Source: Candidula unifasciata
Lineage: Eukaryota; Mollusca; Gastropoda; Stylommatophora; Geomitridae
Assembly: GCA_905116865.2 (NCBI GenBank)
Contig: CAJHNH020002668.1
Coordinates: forward strand, 987,882 to 1,051,881
Direction of reading: 5' to 3'
DNA: 64,000 bases
The notes under the pieces are model-generated. The model saw nothing but the letters and a program-made list of their open reading frames with translations, did no database searches and was not told the DNA's origin. How positions within the stretch are numbered: position 1 is the first letter of the stretch; each line of letters starts with the position of its first letter. Position numbers and translations under genes: made by a program. This document shows, piece by piece, positions 1 through 10,901 of the stretch.

Positions 1-112
1 CCCTCCTTTTCGTGTCATTAACAATTATCCTACCATCATCTGACCTCACTGTATAATTTAACTGAAGGCTTCATTATCGTCAATCATATTTTCCTCTTGA
101 TTTCTTTGACAG

Positions 113-302
113 GGGTAATCACTCTGTTCACGATAGTCATGGGGACGTTCTGTGGCGGGTTGATCACTACCAAACTCAAACTGGGATTGCGAGGTTGTGC
201 AGCAATGACTCTGGGGCTAGCTACTGTCACCATCCTTCTCAACTGCTTGTACCTTCTGTTTGGCTGCGAGAATTCTGACATCGTCGGAATGGCGGGCAAC
301 AG
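113..302 (+). CDS. Gene 1 exon A: OATP TM segment before the Kazal loop
   Basis: Acceptor TTTCTTTGACAG precedes 113 and donor AG|GTAATA follows 302. The exon starts with two bases of a split codon and ends in phase 2. It reads VITLFTIVMGTFCGG, then a KLKLGLRGC loop, a hydrophobic TM and the FGCENSDIVG motif. That motif is where OATPs leave the membrane for the large extracellular Kazal-like loop. Length 190 equals gene 2 exon 28694-28883. Confidence 0.93.
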
Positions 303-1983
303 GTAATAAACTGCTAAATTATGGACTTTGAATTGAGCCATCACAGCACGAGCCTATCCAATATGCGTTTCTTCCCCATCTTAAGCAGCCAGGGCGCCCG
401 GCTCTCTAGCGGAATTGGCTAAACCGGATTTCGCGGAGACCGGGTGACGTACACCTTGTGGTCCGGGTTCAATCCCGGGGGTAGGCAGGAAAGCCACATT
501 TTCTCCCAGATTTACGGTGTTTACAATGGAATCAAGGCCGAAAGGTTGCGATATCCACAATACCGAGCCTAAGGGTTAACAACTCATGGCTTCTGAATAC
601 TAAAAAAAAAAAAAAAAGCAGCCAGGGCAGAATTAAAGTTCCGAATATACTCGTAGCAGTCTGACTAAATGCCAAATGTTGCCTTTCTCCTTAGCTGTTA
701 ACTTTTGTCGTATGATCAAGTCATAGTTTTACTTGCGGAAAGAACAGAACGGACTGAACTGTCAGATTTATCGTAAGTTTGAGATAATCGGATCTGTGTG
801 TGTCTGGGACATTAGTCTCAAGTCGACCACATTCTACAACCTCACCTAACTTCACGCACATTATTTTTTAACCTCTTTAGGGATAGGAAAGCTTCTAGTC
901 CAGATGGTATGCAAGTAGAGGTAATTTGTATGTGATGGACAATCTACTAGTTAGTTAGTTAGTGGTTACGGTTCCGGCATCACAGCAAACGAGCTTGGCC
1001 CATAATTGCCCAACCGCCTATGCCAGTGATTCCAGTCACAAACTGAGCCAGATACGCTGGATACTTTAAGTGAATACCGTAGCCATACAAAGTGTCCTCA
1101 GTCAGCAAAACACACACGATTTGATCTGGCAAACCATAAGGTGCATGCCTCCTTAAACACACTGCGAGGCCAGGCGTCATCGCTGAAAATCAACTTCATT
1201 CAACGAATAGCTGGGCCATAAGTAGATTAAAACTATTCCTGACCATTCTCCACATGTCTTCGGCCAAGTTGCAGACACGGCCAGCAAATAAATAGCAGCT
1301 GTAGCACACACCTTGTCCCAGGAAGACAACGAAGAAAAATACATCACCCACCAATGCCATTATGTCAGATATGTAAAACGGATATGCACGCAACACTCTG
1401 GTTCTAAAGTCTAGAGATGGATAAATAACTAGACTTTCCGCCAGAGTTAACAGTCGGTAAACGCGAAGAGGATGAAGAAGAATTGTTATTTCCGTTGACA
1501 TGTAATTATGTTAACGAACTTGGTTTCTAGTCTCTATATGCTGAGAACAGTTAAGTTGTGTTGTACTGAGTGTTGCATGTCGGATGATCCCTTGGCCACT
1601 CCCAGCTGCACAATTCTCTTCAGACCTTTACAATCTATTTGTGCTTCAGCATTGTTAACTCGTCCCCAAAAGGATTTGGCAACTTCTAGCAATCAATTTA
1701 CCACCAAAGAGTACAGAATGTGCCAGTTTCTCTGCTTGATGATTTCAGTCACAGTCGAAAACTGGAGAAGTTAACAATCTTAGTCGCCCCAATGTGGGAT
1801 GCAGTTTTTCGTTACTTGAAGCCCCACCCTGGCTTCTGCCGGGAGCCCTGAATATATATAAATATGGCCAAACGGCTGAAGGGGGTTTCTGGGACCTCTC
1901 CACGGGTGATCCTTATCTGCATGGTGGCATTTTGTGTCACTGTGTGTTTATCGCTTGTGTGATGTCTTGTGGGGTACAACAAG

Positions 1984-2071
<88 letters not shown>

Positions 2072-2582
2072 AGAAAACAGGAGAAAATATCCAAAGGACG
2101 TAAACTGCTAGAGACCTCAGAAGCGATGATTGGCACTCTGCACGGAGCATGTCTGTCTCCACCTGTATCAGCAAGCGTCATTAATCAGGTGTAAACACCA
2201 CCTGTGTCTGCAGCGATTTGAGGAAGAGCATTTGATATCAGCTGTATAATTTTACTTTTGAAGATAGCGAAAAGGCTCTATAGCAGTGTATCTATCGTCA
2301 TCTATTATGAATTTTTATGTTGTTATAATATATGAATGTATCTGTCGTAATCATAGATGAATTTATCTGTTGTAATCAAATATGAATTTATCTGTTGTTA
2401 TCATGTATAAATTCATCTGTTATATTGTGTATCAGAACCCTGGCTCTGGACGCCTGCGACTGCAGCCAGGATGTGTTTATCGTGTGCGGGGAAAACCAGG
2501 TCAACTACCTGTCTCCCTGTCTGGCAGGTTGCAGGAATGCTACAACTGACATGGTAACCACACGGAACAATTATATGCGCGC

Positions 2583-2627
<45 letters not shown>

Positions 2628-3306
2628 AGAGCCCGCGTGGATGCATGTTGTTGTCTCGATGAATTATGTCTTGTTCGCCTATTGCTTTTATGTCTTAGAC
2701 TTTTTTTGGGGACCCTGCAACAGACAACTGTGCCATGGTATATTTTCTGCATGCAAGGGTGTCTCAATAGGCTTAGTCGGTTGGTCGTCCGGTTGCCTGG
2801 TAGGATAGGTGATTGGCAGTGACATATTTTACTTATATTGTAAAATGGGATCAAGCAAACAAAAAGTAGAACCAGTCAGCTTCATATTATCATAAACACA
2901 AACAATAAATAAACGTTGCGGCAAGGGAGCCTTTTTCAGCACTTTACAAAAGTCTACCGTACCACATATATGAGTAAAAATACATAAAATTACTTGGTAG
3001 CCATATTCCTGATAGAAATCACATTGCTATCCCAGCCACTAGAATGAATGACACGTATGTGGCAGCCGCCTGAAATAAAAATTAACCCGGGAACGCCTCA
3101 AGAGACAAGAGTCGTAACCCAGCGATATTTAAACAACAAAACCAGTGCTGAGCGTTAAGGTGAATTGGCGCCCATAAAACTGATAAGGCGATTCTTGAGA
3201 GGCTCAATTGGTCGTAACCTCTATGTTCGAGGACACCTTAGTTATCCTGAGAAATGAAGTACTTAGGCACTGCGCTGAAGATACCGTTCTGCATATCCAA
3301 AAGATG

Positions 3307-3337
<31 letters not shown>

Positions 3338-5362
3338 GTCGCTCCTCTTCTATCTTGGGTTGTAGAGATTTGCCAGAGAGATCGCCAGACTTCTCCATCA
3401 GCAGTTTTATTTCTGGCTTTGTTCCATTCAAGTCAGAGACTATCGGAGGTTGTCTTCCCAGCGGACTTGTGCGTCGCCCTAGAGATCTGGTTACCTGGTT
3501 CTTAACCTCTCGTGGCTGCCATGATGGCCGATTTTCTCCCATTGTGCATACATGACCAAACCATCCTAACTGTGACTCATCCACTAGAGTTTGTTAGGCC
3601 CGGGTTTCAAGATCTTTGCGTATTGTCTGATTAAGAACTTTGTCCCTTCTTGTCACTTGGACCACCTTTCTCAGATATCTGATTTCTGAGGCCTGGAGCT
3701 GCCTTGTATGAGCTGTTGTCATCTAAAAGATCTAAAAGATGTTGCCTGTTTGTATTGTGGCTTTATAAATTCGCTGATCTAGAAGTTTCGCTGACTGATG
3801 GTTTGCATATGCCTGCTGTACATATATTGTTAATAACAAATAAATGTTAAATGCATGGTTTAAAAAACAACAACTTATTTTGAGCTACATACTCTGATAT
3901 CTATTTTGTGGACTTATGAGGACATATTTAATTTTACAGATTTTCACAAACTGCACAAGAATCAACAATGGTCACGCAAGACCAGGGATGTGCGATCTTG
4001 ACTGTCCTTACTTCATCCCGTACTTGATCAATTTCTCCATCGGATATTTTCTGGGAACTTTAACGTTAATACCCCAGTTTTTGTTGACTGTTAGGTAAGT
4101 AATTGATTTGTGACCTTATCAGTTTGTGTGCTGGTTTAACCAACTTTATGTATGTATATGTATGTGTGTATATGTATGTGTATATATGTTTGTGTGTATA
4201 TGTATGTGTGTGTGTGTGTGTGCTGGTGAAAACTTTCTTTTTCTCCTTTTTCTTTTGTTGATGGCATTTTCGTTTCTTTCACCGTTTGTATAACTTGTCC
4301 CGTTGCTGTTTCCAATTGCTTTTGTGTGGCTCTGGGGCTTAGAGGTTAGTAAGCCAGTTTCGCAATACTAGACGTACCTGGGTTGGATTTCCACGGCAAG
4401 TGGAATTTTAAACAAAACCTGATCCTGTGGGCTGTAGTGTCACGCGGTACAACAGGGTGGGATCTCACCATGGATTATTCTCAAAGACGGCAGGAACCAC
4501 CGCAGCCGACCGTGATTGTGGACACAGCACTGAAATGATTGCTATTTTTTTTTAAAGATGCAAAATATACTCACTAATAAAAGGATTTCAATTGCGCGCG
4601 CACACACACACACGCGCACGCGCGAATGAATACAAAAGGGGGTGTTAAAAAAGGTTGGTTGACAGGAGGGGTGTGGGAAACTGCTCTAATTTTTTGACCA
4701 CGTTATAGGAAAACTGAAACTGGACCATTGACCAGATTTCTGAAAAGAGAGTTAGCGAAAGATGAAAGGAGAACATTCTAGATTGCTTTTTGTCATGGCA
4801 TGGAAGGTGTCAGCACACGAACTGAATGATATTTGCTGTTGGATATCGCAAGTTGTGGAGATGCATGATCACCCATGCCTGTGGGCAAGGCACCTAATGA
4901 TGATGATATATATTTTGTGTTACAAGATACCGTGAGTGTTAGATGTTGGCTGGTTTTAGTGAGAAATCAACGATAGCTGTGGCCTCCTCCTTGCATTATC
5001 TAAATCAGTGACTCCCAAACTTTGCGCCGTGGCGCCCCGTTAGCCGCGACCTCTTCACAGGGGCGCCGCGAAATATTCGAATATACACTAGTTAATTTTT
5101 TGTTTATCTGTTACATACAAATAATCATACTTTCACTTAGGTTAGGACGCCGTGGACAAATTTTAATTGAAAAAGGGCGCCGTGGACAAATTTTAATTGA
5201 AAAAAGGCGCCGTGACTAAGAACAGTTTGGGAAACACTGATCTAAATGATTGTTTTCCTCTCCAGATCTGTAGAACAGCGCGATCAGTCGCTAGCATCGG
5301 GAACTACGGCATTCTGTCAAACTTTGATAGGTGAGACCCCAGACCGAACTGTCTTTACATCT

Positions 5363-5433
<71 letters not shown>

Positions 5434-8400
5434 CTGTGTGTGTGTGTTTGAGAGTATCTGTGTGTGTGAGTGTGTGTGTGCGTGCGTGCGTGCGTGCGTG
5501 CGCGCGCGCGTGTGCGTGTGTGTGTTGGAGGAGAAGATGTGAATATGGTTCAGTATGGAAATGTCATTGTTTGAGCAACCCATATTATTTAACTAGACAG
5601 TTGTTTGGTTAGTTGGTTGGCTGGCTGCGTTGTTGGCCTCTTGTTTGTTTTGTTGACTGGTTGATCGCTTTGCTGCTTGATTAACTGGCTGGTTGATTGG
5701 CTAGCGGATGCTTGAATCCTCTGGAAGACTTGCGTTACAACTCCCAGGATGGACTGGCTTTAAGGTAACATAAAAAGAAGATATTGCATCTTCTGGGATC
5801 AAGTTAGTTATAATGTTGAGGTAATGTTTTTATACCTTTCAATATCCAATATTTGTTCGGTTCACATATATCAACGTACAGCTTGGCACATTAACTATTT
5901 ATGTGTTAAAAACAACATAAAGTGCGACTTGAAAGCTCCTTACAGGGAATAGAATATACGACCACAAATACAATTTAACGTTTCGACCAGAGTCGCTGTC
6001 AACGGAGTACTTTATACAGCACATATTGTCTTCTTCTACACACCCGTTTTTACATATGTAACGTATTTGTATGCAGACTGTTGGTTTCTTGCATCTCAGA
6101 CAGATGCACTCCGACTTCGAAGGAAATCCCAAATTAGTCGACTCTTACGACACGCTTGTTGGGAACGCACTGAGTCAATTCACACGGAGAAATAACACAA
6201 ATTGTGACTGTATTTATATTTATATGCTGCATGGTTCTATGCGGTGCTATTATCTTAGACATATACAGTGGAACCTCGCTTAACGAGCATAATTCGTTCC
6301 AGAATCATACTCGTTAAGCGAAACACTAGTTATGCGAAACAATTTTTCTCATATAAATTAATGTAAAATACAAAAATTCGTTCGATGTCGAAAAAAAACA
6401 AAAAACAAACACAATATGCTATATATAACGTTTATTCAAAGAAATTATATACGTATTGTTAAGGAGAGTTAATCGTCTTCTTCTTTTCTTCAAACGTGGA
6501 ACAACCCCCCCCCCCCCCCCCTTTTCTCACCCCATGGAATGAGAATTCGATTTGCAGAAAAAAAGTCAAAATAATTATGATATATAGCTAATTATTAATT
6601 TTTTGTTTAACTAGAAAGATTTTCAGAGACATTTGTTTTTGCCGACGCTTCAAAATTTGGCGAAAATGCGACACAGCATTATCATTAAATAAATTTGCAG
6701 CGCGCAAAGCTATTTCCTTATTAGGGTGATGCTTCTCGATGTAAGATGCAACAGTTTCCCGTGATTTCAACATTTCTCTTATTTTGCCAGAAGATGTTGC
6801 TTTTTTTGTTACCTCCTCCTCCTCTGACAAACTTTCCTCCAAAACTTCTTGCTGTGAAACACAATGCAACCCCATAAGCTCTTCGGAAGTCAGCTCTTGG
6901 CTGTGATCTTCCACAAGCTCATCGATATCACTGTTATTCCCCTCCAGTCCCATGATGGTGGCCAAAGACACAATCTCGTTGACAACGGGTTCCACAGATA
7001 CTGTCTAGAAACCCTCAAAGTCAGATTCTTCAACGCTGTCCGGCCAAAGCTTCTTCCAGCCAGAAGTTGGAGTTCTCTTGGTAACCCCTTCCCACGACTT
7101 GCCGATCATCCCGAGGCAGGAAACGATGTGAAAGTGATTTTCTCCAAAACTCTCTGAGAGTGAAGTTGATCCTTTCAGTCACCTGAACAAAATGCTCGAA
7201 GAGTTCTTTAGTAGAGTCTTTTGTAGAGCTTCTTAAAGTTAGAAATAACTTGCTGGTCCATGGGCTGGAGTAACGGAGTTGTGTTGGGAGGCAGAAATAG
7301 GATCCTGATGAACCTAAATTCTTCAGGGAGGTCATCTTGTAGGCCTGGAGGATTCATGTACATATTTCACAATATAACACAAATTTGAGAAAAATGTGTG
7401 ATCACAAGCTAAACACAGACTGATGAAACATGCGCACAATTCGGGACTTCCCCTCTCCTCGCCACTCGTTATGCGAAACGTCGCTCGTTAAGCAAGTAAT
7501 TTTTTTACAATTTGTTTTGCTCGTTAAGCGAGGTTCTACTGTATTTTATTGATTGTTTTCAAGACAACGATATTTTTTTTTAATGGCGTGTTCAGGGACT
7601 TGCTCTTCGATATTGCCATGCACTCAGGCCCTTTCCAACACCATTAACTCTTTCCTTACCAATCAGCTCATTATACGTTGTAGGTTTACATTGTACATTG
7701 TATCTCTTTCTTCATTTTATCTGTTTCATACTCTAATTACAATAACTCGCTGTATCACAGTACGGAGCGCCTCGTTGGTCATGTGTCTCATTACACTTGT
7801 TCCCGGCATGCTTTCAGTATTCATGTGTTATAGTATGTCTTATCTTTGTACACCTTCATATGAGAGCAGCCTAATACATGTATTGTACACCTTTCTATGA
7901 GAACAGCCTAATACATGTATTGTACACCTGTCTATGAGTGCAGCCTAATACATGAATTGTACACCTTCATATGAAAGCAGCCTAATACATGTATTGTACA
8001 CCTTCATATGAGAGCAGCCTAATACATGTATTGTACACCTTTTTACGAGAACAGCCTAATACATGTATTGTACACCTTTCTATGAGTGCAGCCTAATACA
8101 TGTAATGTACACCTTCATATGAGAGCAGCCTAATACATGTATTGTACACCTTTTTACGAGAACAGCCTAATACATGTATTGTACACCTTTCTATGAGTGC
8201 AGCCTAATTCATGTATTGTACACCTTCATATGAGACAGCCTAATACATGTATTGTACACCTTTCTACGAGAACAGCCTAATACATGTATTGTACACCTTT
8301 CTATGACTGCAGCCTAATACATGTATTGTACACCTTTCTACGAGAACAGCCTAATGCATGTATTGTACACCTTTCTGTGACTGCAGCCTAATACATGTAT

Positions 8401-8887
8401 TGTACACCTTTCTATGAGTGCAGCCTAATACAAGTACTGTACACCTTTCTATGAGAACAGCCTAATACATGTATTGTACACCTCTCTACGAGAACAGCCT
8501 AATACATGTATTGTACGCCTTTCTATGAGAGCAGCCTAATACATGTATTGTACACCTTTCTATGAGTGCAGTAGATATGCACAACCATTTAAAATGAGAA
8601 CTTCGCCACTATGTTCGAAACCTTAACTGATACTGTTGTTCTAACTTGCAGGTATTCTCCCGTCCCCTATACTTTTCGGGAAGATGATAGATATGTCTTG
8701 CTCCCTGTGGAGCCCGAGTGGCAACTGCATCCTCTACGACAGGGATCGCTTCCGGTACAACTACTATGGCGTCTACCTCGGTTTGAGATTTGCCAGCCTG
8801 GGCGTGATTGGCTCCTTACTGTGGCTAACGCACAAAGACGCTCGAAGAGAGAGTTCTAAACCAACAAGCAAGACAACAGAGGAATAA
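113..8887 (+). CDS. Gene 1: OATP/SLCO-family transporter, 3' half (5 exons)
   Basis: Organic anion transporting polypeptides are 12-TM plasma-membrane carriers for bulky amphipathic solutes. The window holds the last five coding exons, 113-302, 2436-2553, 3940-4094, 5266-5330 and 8652-8887, which join in frame (phases 2, 0, 2, 1) through GT-AG sites. They encode a TM segment ending in FGCENSDIVG, the Kazal-like loop with the YLSPCLAGC core, a Cys-rich loop end and TM10, the SVEQRDQSLASG helix start, and a last exon with the ILPSPILFGKMID motif and final TM. The 5' half lies off the left edge. Every exon matches a gene 2 exon in length and phase. No stop or frameshift is seen in the joined reading, so the gene looks functional. 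Family assignment is sure; the exact subfamily and substrate are not readable. Confidence 0.93.
396..617 (+). mobile_element. tRNA-derived SINE (family A), recent copy
   Basis: Starts with GCCCGGCTCTCTAGCGG, carries A-box-like TAGCGGAATTGGC and B box GGTTCAATCCC, and ends in 16 A. It is flanked by a perfect 11-bp target duplication GCAGCCAGGGC (385-395 and 618-628), so it inserted recently into this gene 1 intron. A second copy lies at 62286-62490 (-). Confidence 0.85.
629..1355. other. Intron of gene 1, no recognised feature
   Basis: Unique-looking intron sequence. An open minus frame of 66 codons at 980-1180 has no recognised similarity and no supporting splice sites, so nothing is called here. 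Confidence 0.5.
1360..1485 (+). repeat. Interspersed repeat D, 3' part
   Basis: Contains GTAAAACGGATATGCACGC, then a CAACACTC.GTTCT.. block, ACTTTCCGCCAGAGTTAACAG and the GAAGAAG end shared with copies at 17740, 21665, 22545, 45160 and others. Only the 3' part of the family is present. Confidence 0.65.
1773..1987 (+). repeat. Interspersed repeat F
   Basis: Shares ordered blocks with the reverse complement of 10218-10444: CCCCAATGTGGGA/CCCCATGTGGGA, TCGTTACTTGAA, GGGACCTCT, GGTGGCATTTT and a GTGTTTATC block. Unclassified dispersed element, about 215 bp, ending in the (GA)n tract. Confidence 0.65.
1987..2068. repeat. (GA)n microsatellite, ~82 bp
   Basis: Uninterrupted GA dinucleotides immediately after repeat F. 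Confidence 0.97.
2308..2430. repeat. 25-bp minisatellite abutting the Kazal exon acceptor
   Basis: Five imperfect units of 25 bp with core TGAATTTATCTGTTGTAATC. The last unit runs into TATTGTGTATCAG, the acceptor of exon 2436-2553, so the polypyrimidine/branch region is part of the array. The gene 2 paralogue has no such array at this site. Confidence 0.8.
2436..2553 (+). CDS. Gene 1 exon B: Kazal-like extracellular domain
   Basis: Acceptor TGTGTATCAG and donor ACATG|GTAACC bound a 118-bp exon read as R-TLALDACDCSQDVF...VCGENQVNYLSPCLAGC...TTDM. The CxC...VCG...YLSPCLAGC pattern is the Kazal-like loop of OATPs between TM9 and TM10. It differs from the gene 2 copy at only 3 of 39 residues, the most conserved exon pair seen here. 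Five 25-bp tandem units abut its acceptor. Confidence 0.95.
2586..2630. repeat. (GT)n microsatellite
   Basis: GT/GC alternation starting 33 bp after the donor of exon 2436-2553. Confidence 0.9.
3306..3735 (-). mobile_element. LINE 3' end with (TAAG)n tail, decayed
   Basis: On the minus strand a reverse-transcriptase C-terminal stretch reads MDESQLGWFGHVCTMGENRP, corresponding to the QLRWFGHVxRM block of LINE proteins, and the copy ends in (AAGT)n at 3306-3340. Frameshifts are present. Same tail type as the LINE at 28978. Confidence 0.65.
3940..4094 (+). CDS. Gene 1 exon C: end of Cys-rich loop and TM10
   Basis: Acceptor AATTTTACAG, donor TTAG|GTAAGT, 155 bp, phase 0 to 2. It reads IFTNCTRINNGHARPGMC, DLDCPYFIPYL, then a TM ending LIPQFLLTVR. 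The ARPGxCDxDC cysteines complete the disulphide-rich loop. The usual NCSC of OATPs is NCT here, in both paralogues. Confidence 0.93.
4141..4222. repeat. (TATG)n/(GT)n microsatellite
   Basis: Imperfect TATG and GT repeats in the intron after exon 3940-4094. Confidence 0.85.
4325..4545 (+). repeat. Probable tRNA-like SINE fragment
   Basis: GGGGCTTAGAGGTTAGTAAG followed about 40 bp later by a B-box-like GGGTTGGATTTCC. No second copy was found in the window, so the call rests on the promoter-like boxes. Confidence 0.35.
4700..4915 (+). mobile_element. LINE 3' fragment with (ATG)n tail
   Basis: Decayed reading around CATGGCATGGAAGGTGTCAG, then CGCAAGTTGTGGAGATGCAT and GGGCAAGGCACCTAATGATG. The same order (GGGTGTCAG, CACACGAACTG, CAAGGCACCTGATGATGATG) occurs at 12210-12320, marking one LINE family with a GATGATGAT tail. 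Confidence 0.65.
5006..5239. mobile_element. hAT-type MITE with perfect 8-bp TSD
   Basis: Termini CAGTGACTCCCAAACT and AGTTTGGGAAACACTG are inverted repeats. The element is flanked by the identical 8 bp ATCTAAAT at 4998-5005 and 5240-5247. Internally it has two copies of a GCGCCGTGGACAAATTTT block. No coding capacity. It sits 26 bp upstream of exon 5266-5330. Confidence 0.88.
5266..5330 (+). CDS. Gene 1 exon D: short OATP exon (SVEQRDQSLASG)
   Basis: A 65-bp exon with acceptor TTTTCCTCTCCAG and donor ATAG|GTGAGA. It reads SVEQRDQSLASGTTAFCQTLI-G, the OATP segment that follows TM10 and leads into the next membrane helix. It matches gene 2 exon 22015-22079 at 18 of 21 residues. A hAT MITE ends only 26 bp before it. 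Confidence 0.92.
5363..5530. repeat. Compound (GT)n-(TA)n-(GT)n/(GC)n microsatellite
   Basis: About 58 bp of TA flanked by GT and GTGC runs, 33 bp after the donor of exon 5266-5330. Confidence 0.95.
5540..6057. other. Intron of gene 1, no recognised feature
   Basis: Includes a loose TGGTTGGTTGGCTGGCTG stretch near 5600-5700, but no gene or clear element. Confidence 0.4.
6058..6165 (-). repeat. Interspersed repeat D fragment
   Basis: Reverse complement carries CGACTAATTTGGGATTTCC, TCGGAGTGCATCTGTCTGAG and CCAACAGTCTGCATACAAAT, the central part of family D. Confidence 0.7.
6266..7541 (-). mobile_element. pogo/Tigger-like DNA transposon, internally deleted
   Basis: TIRs CAGTGGAACCTCGCTTAACG and its inverse end at TA/TA (6264-6265, 7542-7543). 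Subterminal TCGTTAAGCGA motifs recur. The minus strand keeps the transposase C-terminus (VSQQEVLEESLSEEEE, VASYIEKHHPNKEIALRA, VSHFRQILKRRQKQMS), as in Tigger-1-like proteins, plus a frameshifted part of the DDE domain near 7030-7335. The N-terminal half is missing, so it is non-autonomous. Confidence 0.9.
7848..8570. repeat. 38-bp minisatellite before the last exon of gene 1
   Basis: About 19 units with core GCAGCCTAATACATGTATTG and TACACCTT. Each unit holds the palindrome ATACATGTAT. Variation is confined to a few positions (TTCATATGAGA/TTTCTACGAGA). The array ends about 80 bp before the acceptor of exon 8652-8887. Confidence 0.95.
8652..8887 (+). CDS. Gene 1 exon E: last exon, final TM and C-terminus
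   Basis: Acceptor TCTAACTTGCAG, stop TAA at 8885-8887. It reads ILPSPILFGKMIDMSC, SLWSPSGNCILYD, then a last TM (VYLGLRFASLGVIGSLLWL) and a short polar tail. The loop with WxPxGNCxxYD is typical of the last OATP extracellular loop. 236 bp long, exactly like gene 2 exon 19349-19584, with 54 of 77 residues identical. Confidence 0.95.
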
Positions 8888-9082
8888 TAATAATGTTTAT
8901 GTTTATTCATCGGATCGACATTATGGCCCACTGGTATTAATAATAATAATAATAATAACTGTAGCAGATATTGACTATGGAAAAAAGTGCTGGTACTCAC
9001 CACACAGTGTCTGTTACAGCAGAAATGAAAACATCATGTCCGGAAATAGTGCTAGTACTGTGCGCCGTTACATAACACCAGA

Positions 9083-9088
9083 AATAAA
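9083..9088 (+). promoter_or_regulatory. Candidate poly(A) signal of gene 1
   Basis: AATAAA lies about 195 bp after the gene 1 stop codon, before the TAG microsatellite. The 3' UTR also holds two short (AAT)n runs. It is the first canonical hexamer after the stop. Confidence 0.5.
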
Positions 9089-9124
9089 GCACTGAGTAGC
9101 AGCAGTAGTAGCTGCAGTAGCAAC

Positions 9125-9381
<257 letters not shown>

Positions 9382-9494
9382 AGTAGTAGTGTCGGCATAT
9401 GCGGTTTAGGCGTTGCGAGCCCGCTTCGTAATTCCGAGTCCGGTTAGTGATCTAGTCTGCAGCATGGCGGCCGCTTTCGATCTGCGAGTCAATT

Positions 9495-9590
9495 TAAAAG
9501 TTTGCTTTAATAAAGATTTGAACCTCAGACCTATGGGTCCACAGTTGAGCGTTTAGCATCTACGCTACCGCAGCTTTCTCATTTATAATT
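9495..9590 (-). repeat. tRNA-like SINE fragment
   Basis: On the minus strand TAGCGTAGATGC (A-box-like) and GGTTCAAATC (B-box-like) are spaced as in a tRNA head. No complete body is present. Confidence 0.4.
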
Positions 9591-9639
9591 CAGAGGCGCT
9601 GTAACGATCCAGGGATGCGGTGGTAGTCTCCGTTGTAAT

Positions 9640-9850
9640 TTATAAAGGACCCTTTTTTACGCCCTTAGACTCTTTGGCATATAGTAAAGTAGAGTACCTA
9701 CTGGGCATATAGGGCTAGACCTATATTTAATACACAAATCGGCACTCGGTTGGTGATTCGGGTAACATCGCGCCAGTCGCCTGTAGTTTCCAGGACTTCA
9801 ACTGGGATCCAGGGTCAATTTTGTTTAAAAGTCCGTCTCCGTCACAACGT
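9640..9850 (-). repeat. SINE-B fragment
   Basis: Contains GGGCATATAGGGCTAGACC, CGGCACTCGGTTGGTGATT and CGCCAGTCGCCTG, the reverse complement of the 3' body of the family seen at 39762-40018 and 54574-54843. Confidence 0.7.
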
Positions 9851-10217
9851 GAGTAGACAGGACCCTCTGATCCGCAGTCTGTTGCAGCTAGGGACACTGA
9901 ATAAAAATGTTTGAACAATGGAAGCATTTTTTCCCCCTTGTGTTCGCCATTCAAAGGCGATTGGCATGCTGTGTTGCGGTTTACAGCTAGGAAACTATAT
10001 CTGCACCTCACTACCATACACCTCCGATTTCAACAAAAACCCGAATTATTCGTCTTGTACGACATGGTTGTTGGGCGGTGGATCTGATCTTTCATCCTCC
10101 TGTCCCCCACCTCCAATAACATCAGGCATCGCAATGCACATAGATATACGGAATCATTAAAATGGAAGAAAAGGTTTACACATTTGGGGGGAGGGGGAGG
10201 GGGGGGGGAACATGTTT

Positions 10218-10444
10218 CAATATTTTATTTGATTGATTGATGTTCAACCCCACCAAGACATTACACCGAGTGATAAACACCTGGTGACATAAAATGCCAC
10301 CATTCGGATGAGAATCACGTATGAAGAGGTCCCATAAACACGGTTGAACCCATTGATTGGTCTATATTAGGGCTCCAGGCAACAGCCGGAGTAAGGTTTC
10401 AAGTAACGACAAATTGCGTCCCACATGGGGACGAGTTACAATAG
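10218..10444 (-). repeat. Interspersed repeat F
   Basis: Reverse-complement partner of 1773-1987, sharing CCCCATGTGGGACG, GGTGGCATTTTATGTCACC and CATGGGACCTCT-like blocks in the same order. Confidence 0.6.
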
Positions 10445-10800
10445 CTTTTAATATTTCAGTGTTTGTAACAGATTTAAATTCTTTGTGGCTACTTCAGTTT
10501 TTTTTAATGAACACAAAATTTAAGTTATCACCAATCCTTCTCATTAACGTTTCTTTAAATGTCATTTAAATATTCTGAATTTTTGAATTAATATTAGGTT
10601 TCATTATCTGAATTTTCTATGTATATATTGCAAATGTTTTTATGGGTGAATTAAATAAAAAATGTGTACAATTTTAAGCTTCCTAGTGTCTATCTTATGT
10701 ACCATAAAAACTTTCTTGCCCGTGCTGTGAACAGTATAATGAAAGATGGACACATGAGGGGGTAAAAAAAAAAAGCATCTTAAACTGCAGGAAATTGGAG
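10445..10800. other. AT-rich intergenic stretch
   Basis: No gene or repeat recognised. Confidence 0.4.
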
Positions 10801-10804
10801 ACGA

Positions 10805-10854
10805 TGTGTGTTTGTGTGTGTATGTGTGCGTGCATGTGTATGTGTGTGTGTGTA

Positions 10855-10900
<46 letters not shown>
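10805..10900. repeat. (GT)n/(TA)n microsatellite
   Basis: GT-rich then TATA run directly before the CCGAATA element. Confidence 0.92.

Positions 10901-10901
<1 letters not shown>

Noticed and set aside
980..1180. 66-codon minus frame with hydrophobic stretch (AYLAQFVTGITGIGGW)
   Set aside because: No family recognised and no flanking splice sites in the right phase.
6588..7335. Host Tigger-derived gene
   Set aside because: Has TIRs and TA duplications, frameshifts and no N-terminal DNA-binding part; it is a transposon remnant.
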